From Nitrospinae bacterium CG11_big_fil_rev_8_21_14_0_20_56_8 (lineage in GTDB: Bacteria; Nitrospinota; Nitrospinia; Nitrospinales; VA-1), in NCBI GenBank assembly GCA_002796165.1, contig PCWF01000262.1, positions 1 through 7,739 of the forward strand: a DNA stretch of 7,739 nt, given 5' to 3'. Position numbers and translations under genes: made by a program. Position 1 is the stretch's first letter, and every line of letters starts with the position of its first letter. Positions 1 through 5,453 of the stretch are shown here, piece by piece. Under the pieces are notes generated by a model. The model was not told where the DNA came from. It did not search any database and worked only from the letters and a program-made list of their open reading frames with translations.

Positions 1-1357
1 AACACACCCCGAAGGCCAGCATGGCGTCGGCAACCTTTTTGAATCCCGCGATGTTGGCTCCCCGGATGTAATTGATGTATTGCCCGTCCTCTTCAATCCC
101 GTATTTGACGCATTGCCGGTGAATATTGCGGATGATCTCTTTCAACCGCTGTTCCAGTTCTTCCCTGGACCAGGCGAGGCGAATGCTGTTTTGAGTCATC
201 TCCAGTCCCGAGACGGCGACGCCCCCGGCGTTGGCGGCTTTTCCGGGCGCAAACAGGATTTTCGCTCCGGTGAACAGGCGGATGGCTTCGCGGTTGCAGG
301 GCATATTGGCGCCCTCGGCGACCCCGATACAACCGTTTTTCACCAGTTCCTTCGCGTTGTTTTCGTCGATTTCATTTTCGGTGGCGCAGGGGAAAGCGAG
401 ATCGCATTTGATCCCCCAGGGCTGTTGATCGGCAAACCAGGAGACCTTGTATTTTTCGGCGAACTCGCTCAAGCGGCCCCGGCGTATGGTTTTGAGATCG
501 ATGATATAGTTCAGTTTTTCCTCGTTGATGCCGTCGGGATCGAAAACGAATCCGTTGGAATCCGACATGGCCACCACCTGGCCGCCCAACTGGAGAATTT
601 TTTCCGCGGCGTACTGGGCCACGTTCCCCGCGCCGGAGATGATGCAGGTCTTTCCCTTGATGGAGTCGCCACGGTGCTGGAGCATTTCCTCCATAAAATA
701 GGCGCAACCGTACCCCGTCGATTCCTTGCGGATCAAGCTTCCCCCGAATTCAAGCGCTTTGCCCGTCAGGGCGCCGGTAAACTCGTTTGTAAGGCGTTTG
801 TATTGACCGAACAGGAAACTGATCTCGCGCGTTCCCACGCCGATGTCCCCGGCGGGGATGTCGATGTTTTCACCAATGTGCTTGGCCAATTCGGTCATGA
901 ACGCCTGGCAGAACCGCATCACTTCGCGGTCGGATTTGCCCTTGGGGTTGAAATTGGCTCCCCCCTTCGCGGCGCCCATGGGCAGGGTGGTGAGGCTGTT
1001 CTTGAAGGTCTGCTCGAATCCCAGAAATTTCAATATACTGAGGTTGACCGAAGGATGGAACCGGATTCCCCCCTTGTAGGGTCCGATGGCATTGTTGAAT
1101 TGGACACGGTAGCCTCGGTTGACGCGGTACTTCCCTTCATCGTCTTCCCACACCACCCGAAAACTAATGATTCGATCCGGTTCGGTCATCCGTTCGAGGA
1201 TCCTCGGAGTCAGGTATTTGGGATTGGCATTGATATAGGGGATCACATGCTCCGCCACTTCCAGAACGGCCTGATGAAACTCTTTTTCCCCGGGATTTCG
1301 GCGTATCATCCCCCGGCGGAATTTTTCCAGCGTCAGGTCGGGAACTTTGTGTCTCAC
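1..1357 (-). CDS. gdhA: NADP-type glutamate dehydrogenase (C-terminal end cut by window edge)
   Basis: Reversible reductive amination of 2-oxoglutarate with ammonium to give L-glutamate; cytoplasmic, hexameric in this family. The minus-strand reading gives 452 residues without a stop and matches the roughly 450-residue hexameric GDH family end to end. The last visible motif, GANIAGFKKVADAMLAFGV, is the normal C-terminus, so only a few codons are missing. Visible landmarks are GPYKGG (Lys95), Lys119, the catalytic Lys131 in MGAAKGG, PAGDIGVG (Asp171), the nucleotide-binding SGAGNVAQ (241-248) and AEGANMP. The loop AMSDSNG after the second strand of the Rossmann fold resembles NADP-linked enzymes such as E. 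coli GdhA. The start is taken as GTG at 1357 because AAGGAG lies 6 bases upstream; in-frame ATGs at 1375 and 1399 lack a ribosome binding site. Oddity: the usual active-site GGGKGG reads GAAKGG. Divergent from the sensor kinase gene; no functional link is evident. Confidence 0.96.
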   Translation of the reverse strand, partial: MRHKVPDLTLEKFRRGMIRRNPGEKEFHQAVLEVAEHVIPYINANPKYLTPRILERMTEPDRIISFRVVWEDDEGKYRVNRGYRVQFNNAIGPYKGGIRFHPSVNLSILKFLGFEQTFKNSLTTLPMGAAKGGANFNPKGKSDREVMRFCQAFMTELAKHIGENIDIPAGDIGVGTREISFLFGQYKRLTNEFTGALTGKALEFGGSLIRKESTGYGCAYFMEEMLQHRGDSIKGKTCIISGAGNVAQYAAEKILQLGGQVVAMSDSNGFVFDPDGINEEKLNYIIDLKTIRRGRLSEFAEKYKVSWFADQQPWGIKCDLAFPCATENEIDENNAKELVKNGCIGVAEGANMPCNREAIRLFTGAKILFAPGKAANAGGVAVSGLEMTQNSIRLAWSREELEQRLKEIIRNIHRQCVKYGIEEDGQYINYIRGANIAGFKKVADAMLAFGVC

Positions 1358-1363
1358 GTCAAA

Positions 1364-1369
1364 CTCCTT
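1364..1369 (-). promoter_or_regulatory. Ribosome binding site of gdhA, decides GTG start
   Basis: AAGGAG on the minus strand, six bases before GTG at 1357. It lies inside the reading frame that would begin at ATG 1375, so it argues that the real start is the GTG and not the upstream ATG. Confidence 0.7.
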
Positions 1370-1375
1370 GCACAT

Positions 1376-1624
1376 TAGGGTAATAAGAATATTAACCATA
1401 AAGCGTGAAATTTTAAAGCCGGAATTGAGGTGCCGAGCGGGTGCGCCGTGACAAATTCGGTATGGAATCGGGCGGAACGGTGCGGGAAGGGGAAGGTAAT
1501 TGCCTCTTTCCCGATGTTTCGTGATAGAATGGACGAACTCACTTGGCAAGAGGGTTTGTGCGCCCGGATGGCAGGATAAAAAGCCATTTAAAAGCTTACC
1601 GGGGTGAAAGTTTAGCCCACCATC
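1376..1624. other. Divergent intergenic region between gdhA and the sensor kinase
   Basis: No convincing gene. It should hold the promoters for both flanking genes. On the gdhA side it is AT-rich (about 1381-1420), with minus-strand candidates such as TTAATA, but no clean -35/-10 pair. On the kinase side TAGAAT at 1525-1530 resembles a -10 box; the best -35 candidate, TTGCCT at 1500-1505, is 19 bases away, which is long. No Shine-Dalgarno sequence lies within the usual distance of the kinase ATG. No clear hairpin or operator palindrome was seen. Confidence 0.4.
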
Positions 1625-3457
1625 ATGGAAAAAAAAGAAACTGAAAATAAGCAAAATTTCCCGCTTCCGCCCTGGGTGACAGCGGGTCTTGTGCTTCTTT
1701 GCGTTCCTGCCCTGCTGACCGATTTACTTCCAGGTCTGGGAGGTTTGGAGATCCCGCCCTGGATCAAAGCGTTGATTTACCTCTCCGCCCTTGGAGTGTT
1801 GTCCTGCGAATATTTTGGGTCCAGCCGCCGGAAGGAAATCGAGACCTCCCCGTCCGATGCCCAGGCGGTCCTCCTCTCCCGGAAAATTCAACATCTCGAA
1901 GCGCAGAATCGGGATCTGGTTGTGTCCCGGGATAAGGCCGAAGCGGCCAATGTATCCAAGAGTAATTTTCTCGCCAACATGAGCCATGAACTTCGCACGC
2001 CCCTCAATGCGATCATTGGATATAGCGAACTCCTTCAGGAAGTGGCCCAGGAATTCAGCGTTGAGGACGACATGGCGCCGGACCTCAAAAAAATCAACTC
2101 CGCGGGGCGTCAACTGTTGGAGATCATCAACGATATTCTGGACCTCTCGAAAATTGAAGCCGGGAAGATGGAGTTGTTTCCGCAGAACATGGGGGTCGAG
2201 GAATTGCTTGAAGAGCTTCTCAATACCATTCAGCCGATGGCCGACACGAACGGGAATCGGTTCGAGATAATCAAATCATCTTCCTTGGGTTCCATGTGGG
2301 TGGATCGGGCCCGGTTCCGCCAGATCCTTCTCAACCTGTTGAGCAACGCGTGCAAGTTTACCCGGAGCGGGACGGTCTCGCTGGAAATCGAGCGGGAGTT
2401 GCGGCAGGCCGAGGATTGGTTTCTTTTTCGCGTTCGGGACACGGGCATCGGCCTCAGTTCCGATCAAATGGGCCGCCTGTTTCAGAATTTCAGCCAGGCC
2501 GAGCCGACCATCCAGAAAAACTTCGGGGGCACAGGTCTCGGACTTGCCATCAGTCAATGTTTTTGCCAGATGATGGGTGGGAAAATCAGCGTCGAAAGCG
2601 AGTTGAACCGGGGATCCACCTTCACCGTTGAGATTCCCGCCAACACGCGGTCCCTGAAAATTTCAGCGGATGAGCCGCCGGTTGCGGTGCCGTCGTCCAC
2701 CCCGAGCAACAAGATTCTGGTGATCGACGACGACCCGATGATGCGGGACTGGATGGAGCGCACGTTCAGTCCGCGGGGGTTTGAAGTGTGGATTGCCGAA
2801 GATGGCGAAACGGGCCTGAGATTGGCCCGGGAACTGCGGCCCGCGGTGATTACCCTCGACGTCATCATGCCCGGTATGGACGGGTGGGAGCTCCTCACTC
2901 ACATCAAGGCCGATCCCACCACGTCGCAGATTCCGGTCATCATCATTTCAATGCTGGATGAGCAGAACCGGGGTTTTGCCCTGGGTGCGGCGGAATACAT
3001 CATGAAACCCGTGGATAAGGACCGGCTCCAGTTTCTTCTCAAAAAATACCGGTGTAATTCCCCGCAAACCCCGGTCTTGATTGTTGAGGATGACCCGGTG
3101 GCGCGGGAAGTCTTGCGCCGCAGGCTGGAAGAGTTCGAATGCGACGTGGCCGAGGCCCATGACGGCCGGGGAGCCCTGGAGCACGTCGCGCGCCGCCAAC
3201 CTTCGCTGATCTTTCTCGACTTGATGATGCCGGTGATGGACGGGTTTGAATTTCTTGAGAAATTCCGGAAAAACAGCGCGTGGAAATCCATCCCCGTCGT
3301 CGTGGTTACGGCCAAGGAACTCACCCCGGAAGATCGCCGCCGCCTCAACGGAAGCGTGCAGAAACTTTTGCAAAAGGGCGATTATACCCGGGAGGATCTG
3401 TTCCGCGAGGTCCATAACCAGGTTCAGATGCACCTGCCCACCTTGTCCTCCAACTGA
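1625..3457 (+). CDS. Membrane-anchored hybrid sensor histidine kinase with two receiver domains
   Basis: Autophosphorylating histidine kinase of a phosphorelay, 610 residues. Order: two hydrophobic segments (about 17-37 and 43-61) joined by a very short loop; a probable coiled coil (about 80-112); HisKA with H-box FLANMSHELRTPLNAI (phospho-accepting His121); HATPase_c with N-box LLNLLSNACKFT (Asn241), G1 DTGIG (272-276) and G2 GTGLG (302-306); REC1 (about 363-475) with acidic pocket Asp369/Asp370, phospho-acceptor Asp412, Ser442 and Lys461; REC2 (about 483-600) with Glu488/Asp489/Asp490, phospho-acceptor Asp532, Thr562 and Lys584. All catalytic residues are present. There is no periplasmic sensor domain, PAS, GAF, HAMP, Hpt or DNA-binding output, so phosphate presumably passes to a separate Hpt protein or the receivers act by binding partners. 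ATG 1625 is the first possible start because an in-frame TAG lies 12 bases upstream; no ribosome binding site is obvious. The signal sensed and the partner are unknown. Confidence 0.95.
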   Translation: MEKKETENKQNFPLPPWVTAGLVLLCVPALLTDLLPGLGGLEIPPWIKALIYLSALGVLSCEYFGSSRRKEIETSPSDAQAVLLSRKIQHLEAQNRDLVVSRDKAEAANVSKSNFLANMSHELRTPLNAIIGYSELLQEVAQEFSVEDDMAPDLKKINSAGRQLLEIINDILDLSKIEAGKMELFPQNMGVEELLEELLNTIQPMADTNGNRFEIIKSSSLGSMWVDRARFRQILLNLLSNACKFTRSGTVSLEIERELRQAEDWFLFRVRDTGIGLSSDQMGRLFQNFSQAEPTIQKNFGGTGLGLAISQCFCQMMGGKISVESELNRGSTFTVEIPANTRSLKISADEPPVAVPSSTPSNKILVIDDDPMMRDWMERTFSPRGFEVWIAEDGETGLRLARELRPAVITLDVIMPGMDGWELLTHIKADPTTSQIPVIIISMLDEQNRGFALGAAEYIMKPVDKDRLQFLLKKYRCNSPQTPVLIVEDDPVAREVLRRRLEEFECDVAEAHDGRGALEHVARRQPSLIFLDLMMPVMDGFEFLEKFRKNSAWKSIPVVVVTAKELTPEDRRRLNGSVQKLLQKGDYTREDLFREVHNQVQMHLPTLSSN

Positions 3458-3490
3458 GCCGTTCCGAAAGCCTCTGCCCGGGGATCACTC
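3458..3490. other. Short convergent gap between kinase and LRR genes
   Basis: The 33 bases between two stop codons facing each other hold no stem-loop with a T-run on either strand. Transcripts from one or both sides may therefore run into the opposite gene unless they end by a Rho-type mechanism. Confidence 0.5.
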
Positions 3491-4282
3491 TCAGCGTACG
3501 ATCAAATTTTCGGGTTTCAGCTTGGGAAGCCGGATGGATTTGAGACTCTGGATTCCTTCGTCCACGTCGAAAGCGTTATTCAGGATCTGCAGGTATTCCA
3601 GGTTCGGCAGATTCCCGGATTGAATCAGCGCGTTCAAACCTTCCGGTCCGATCTGGTTGTGATACAAATCCAGCCGCTTCAAATTCGTGAGATGAAGTGA
3701 ATTGGCGATCGCCAGCGCTCCCCGATCGGTGAGCTGGTTCCCGTCCACATGAAGAGTTTCCAGAGTGTCCGCATTGGCGGAGGCGGCCAGGGCGGCGATA
3801 CCCTCGTCTCCCAGCTTGTTCCGCGACAGGATCAATTCCTTGAGATGGGTCAGCGTGGTCGAATCGGCGAGGTATTGCGCCCCCTGCGCGGTGATGTTGT
3901 TGTCCCAGAGTGAAATCATCTCGGCGTTCCGGAAGGTGTCGGAGGATGCCAGAATTTTTGTCCCCTCGTCTCCAAGGTTGTTTCCCTGAAGCGCAAGCGT
4001 AGCCACGTTTTTCAGGTAGGGCGTTGCCGCCAGAATTTTCATTCCCTCGATCCCGATCTGAGATCGGTTCAGGTTGATCCCGCTCCCATCCTCGCTGGCG
4101 CGTTCGCGGATATGTGCCGGGATGTCCTCGGGCGGTCCCTTTCGCATGTGGTACCCGTGGTGTCCGCCAGCGTGTTTTCCCCCATCCTTGGCGCCGTGCT
4201 GGCTGGGATCGTAGCCCCAACCCGATTGAGCGGTGAAAATCAGAATTATTGCGGGGATGCAGAATTTCAATATTTTTTCCAT
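3491..4282 (-). CDS. Exported leucine-rich-repeat protein with His-rich N-terminal linker
   Basis: 263-residue protein with a signal peptide (positive MEKILK, hydrophobic core to about residue 18, likely cut after AQSGWG, residue 23). Then comes a Gly/His-rich stretch (about 29-46; His29, 37, 41, 42, 45) that could bind metal. The rest is a ribonuclease-inhibitor-type LRR solenoid: repeat units start at residues 69, 96, 123, 150, 177, 204 and 231, an exact 27-residue period, each with an LxLxxNxL-like strand followed by a helix of type GDEGIAALA. Such LRR domains normally bind proteins; the ligand here cannot be told. The protein should act in the periplasm or outside. The gene follows the SUMF1-like gene on the same strand after 21 bases, so they are probably co-transcribed. 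The start is supported by GAGGA eight bases before ATG. No enzymatic motif is visible. Confidence 0.88.
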   Translation of the reverse strand: MEKILKFCIPAIILIFTAQSGWGYDPSQHGAKDGGKHAGGHHGYHMRKGPPEDIPAHIRERASEDGSGINLNRSQIGIEGMKILAATPYLKNVATLALQGNNLGDEGTKILASSDTFRNAEMISLWDNNITAQGAQYLADSTTLTHLKELILSRNKLGDEGIAALAASANADTLETLHVDGNQLTDRGALAIANSLHLTNLKRLDLYHNQIGPEGLNALIQSGNLPNLEYLQILNNAFDVDEGIQSLKSIRLPKLKPENLIVR

Positions 4283-4290
4283 GCGACCTT

Positions 4291-4295
4291 TCCTC
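4291..4295 (-). promoter_or_regulatory. Ribosome binding site of the LRR gene
   Basis: GAGGA on the minus strand with an 8-base spacer to ATG 4282. It lies inside the 21-base gap after the SUMF1-like stop codon, which supports translation from one shared mRNA. Confidence 0.65.
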
Positions 4296-4303
4296 GTTAA
4301 GTG

Positions 4304-5113
4304 TTACCGGGCACAGCGGAACCCGACGGAATTTTGCGGCCGGTCGGGTATGGCCTTGCCGCGAAGGGCGGACCGCGCCAAATCCAGGTTCGAGTTCCAG
4401 GATCCTCCGCGGATTACCTTGAGTTTATTTCCATACAGTTCATTTTCGAACATATTGCCGGGATAGGGCTGGTACCAGTCCAGGGTCCATTCCCAAACGT
4501 TCCCGGACATGTCGAGCAGGCCATAAGGGCTTTGGCCCTGCACAAAACTCCCGACGGGAGCCGTGTAACGAAAACCGTCTTCCAGGCCTCGCACGTTGGC
4601 CCGGCGCGGGTCCGGTTCGCCTCCCCACGGGTACCGTTTTCCGTCCGATCCCCGAGCGGCTTTTTCCCACTCCTGCTCGGTGGGAAGCCGTTTGCCTCGC
4701 CATTTGCAGTAAGCCGAAGCATCCTCCCATGTGACCCCCACGACCGGTTGCGCGTCCTGGTTGAACTTCGCGTTATCTCCGAACCGGGGCGCAGAATGTC
4801 CGGTGGCTTCCATGAACGACCGGTATTCGGCCACCGTGATTTCCGTGCGGTCGATGTAAAACCGGTTCAGGTACAGCTTCTGCTCCGGAATTTCGTCCGC
4901 ATACCAGTCCAGCGATTCCGAAAAAAACGTTCGCGCCACCCAGTTGATCTCGGGCTCCGAGCTTCCCATGAGAAATTCACCTTCCGGGATCAGGATCATA
5001 TCCTGGGATCCCTCCTTGTCCCCCTTGGCCCAGAGGGACGCATCGCCGATCCATAGCAGGAAGAGTCCGGCCATTATTGCCCGGGTCCATTTCTTTCCTG
5101 GAAGAAATCGCAT
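4304..5113 (-). CDS. Exported SUMF1/formylglycine-generating-enzyme-like protein lacking the catalytic Cys pair
   Basis: 269 residues from the chosen start. Residues 1-29 are a signal peptide (MRFLPGKKWTR, hydrophobic core, SLWA before the cut). Residues 38-268 cover a full SUMF1/FGE-sulfatase fold: MILIPEGEFLMGS, FYIDRTEITVAEYRSFM, QPVVGVTWEDASAYCKWRGK, RLPTEQEWEKAARG, YPWG, GLLDMSGNVWEWTLDWY, VIRGGSW and the terminal VGFRCAR. True FGE oxidizes a sulfatase cysteine to formylglycine using two cysteines just after the GGSW motif; here that segment reads NSNLDLARSALRG without cysteine. The only cysteines are Cys136 and Cys267. Formylglycine synthesis is therefore unlikely; related proteins include non-oxidase, ligand-binding and EgtB-like members, but the role here is not determined. 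No sulfatase gene lies in the window. ATG 5113 is preferred over ATG 5164 because it gives a clean signal peptide and has GAGAAG just upstream. First gene of a probable two-gene operon with the LRR gene. Confidence 0.92.
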   Translation of the reverse strand: MRFLPGKKWTRAIMAGLFLLWIGDASLWAKGDKEGSQDMILIPEGEFLMGSSEPEINWVARTFFSESLDWYADEIPEQKLYLNRFYIDRTEITVAEYRSFMEATGHSAPRFGDNAKFNQDAQPVVGVTWEDASAYCKWRGKRLPTEQEWEKAARGSDGKRYPWGGEPDPRRANVRGLEDGFRYTAPVGSFVQGQSPYGLLDMSGNVWEWTLDWYQPYPGNMFENELYGNKLKVIRGGSWNSNLDLARSALRGKAIPDRPQNSVGFRCAR

Positions 5114-5196
5114 AAACTTCTCTTTGTGGCCGGTACCATGAGGGTTGAAAATGAAGTTTATCAAAAAATTCGGCGAAGTTCTTCATTATCTCTAAC

Positions 5197-5213
5197 AGGT
5201 TGCTGGAAAACTC
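5197..5213 (+). repeat. Left terminal inverted repeat of the element
   Basis: AGGTTGCTGGAAAACTC; complementary to 5352-5368 except for one base (position 5206). Confidence 0.8.
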
Positions 5214-5224
5214 CAAAAATGTCA

Positions 5225-5250
5225 TCCTGAGTCCTTCGGCAGGCTCAGGA
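5225..5250. repeat. Small hairpin inside the left arm
   Basis: TCCTGAG at 5225-5231 and CTCAGGA at 5244-5250 form a perfect 7-base stem around a 12-base loop. This segment makes the left arm longer than the right arm, so it looks like an insertion or expansion within one arm of the element. Confidence 0.6.
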
Positions 5251-5320
5251 TAGACTCCGCGAAGGATCTAGCCTGATTAGTAAATTCAAGCTGGACAAAG
5301 GCTTTCGGGCAAGATTCTTC

Positions 5321-5333
5321 GCCGCATTGCGGC
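5321..5333. repeat. Small perfect hairpin inside the right arm
   Basis: GCCGCATTGCGGC has a 6-base stem with a single-base centre. It sits between the two conserved blocks of the right arm, at the place that mirrors the longer hairpin of the left arm. Confidence 0.6.
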
Positions 5334-5351
5334 TCAGAATGACACCCGAAA

Positions 5352-5368
5352 GAGTTTTTCAGCAACCT
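5352..5368 (-). repeat. Right terminal inverted repeat of the element
   Basis: GAGTTTTTCAGCAACCT; reverse complement of the left end with one mismatch. Confidence 0.8.
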
Positions 5369-5442
5369 CCTGATATCCTTTTTCGGTATTTTGAAATTCA
5401 ATTAAACTCATGTCCCGTTTGTCCCTTTATTAGTCTCCGGAG

Positions 5443-5448
5443 AAAGGA
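5443..5448 (+). promoter_or_regulatory. Ribosome binding site supporting a TTG start
   Basis: AAAGGA (within GGAGAAAGGA, 5439-5448) lies five bases before TTG 5454. The next candidate, ATG 5487, has no comparable site, so the TTG is the more likely start of the glycosyltransferase. Confidence 0.65.
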
Positions 5449-5453
5449 TCCGA

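Larger units (their letters stand above)
5197..5368. mobile_element. MITE-like non-coding inverted-repeat element, about 172 bp
   Basis: The ends form a 17-base terminal inverted repeat: AGGTTGCTGGAAAACTC at 5197-5213 and its complement at 5352-5368, matching at 16 of 17 positions. The symmetry continues inwards: TGTCATCCTGAG (5220-5231) pairs with CTCAGAATGACA (5333-5344), and GCGAAGGATCTAGCC (5259-5273) pairs with GGCAAGATTCTTCGC (5308-5322) with two mismatches. The element is too short to encode a transposase and has no convincing ORF. GTCATyCTGAG and GAAGrATCT are phrases I recall from dispersed repeats in several bacterial genomes, which fits a non-autonomous mobile element; copy number cannot be seen here. 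No clear target-site duplication flanks it. The alternative is a single large transcribed hairpin that acts as a bidirectional terminator or RNA structure. Confidence 0.72.
5114..5453. other. Divergent intergenic region carrying the repeat element
   Basis: 340 bases without a convincing gene. About half is the palindromic element at 5197-5368. On the minus strand GATAAT (5185-5190) is a possible -10 box for the SUMF1-like gene, leaving a leader of about 65 bases; its -35 would fall within the element's left end and is poor. On the plus strand the AT-rich stretch 5371-5410 must serve the glycosyltransferase gene, but no strong sigma-70 pair was found there. Confidence 0.45.

Noticed and set aside
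80..1378. Long plus-strand ORF of 432 codons
   Set aside because: It is the mirror of gdhA on the other strand; the minus-strand product matches glutamate dehydrogenase along its whole length, and the plus-strand protein resembles nothing and has no ribosome binding site.
1415..1440. Possible sigma-54 promoter on the minus strand for gdhA (CGGCACCTCAATTCC)
   Set aside because: Close to TGGCAC-N5-TTGC, but the -12 GC is CC and the first T is C; too weak to call.
1541..1560. Possible sigma-54 promoter (TTGGCAAGAGGGTTTGTG) before the kinase gene
   Set aside because: The -24 GG is present, but the -12 element reads TTTG in place of TTGC, so the essential GC is missing at the right spacing.
1529..1579. 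Tiny plus-strand ORF (ATG to TAA, 16 codons) ahead of the kinase gene
   Set aside because: No ribosome binding site and no regulatory codon pattern such as a run of one amino acid; likely chance.
1375..1587. Minus-strand 70-codon ORF upstream of gdhA
   Set aside because: No recognisable domain or convincing ribosome binding site, and it occupies the region that should hold promoters for both divergent genes.
2899..3433. Minus-strand ORFs of 149 and 161 codons inside the kinase gene
   Set aside because: They lie opposite the two receiver domains, whose motifs are complete on the plus strand; they are shadows of GC-rich coding sequence.
5114..5164. Longer SUMF1-like protein starting at ATG 5164
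   Set aside because: It would put 17 extra residues before a clear signal peptide; ATG 5113 has a GAGAAG upstream and a normal positively charged N-terminus.
5410..5433. Short ORF ATG-TCC-CGT to TAG before the glycosyltransferase
   Set aside because: Only seven codons, with no ribosome binding site.
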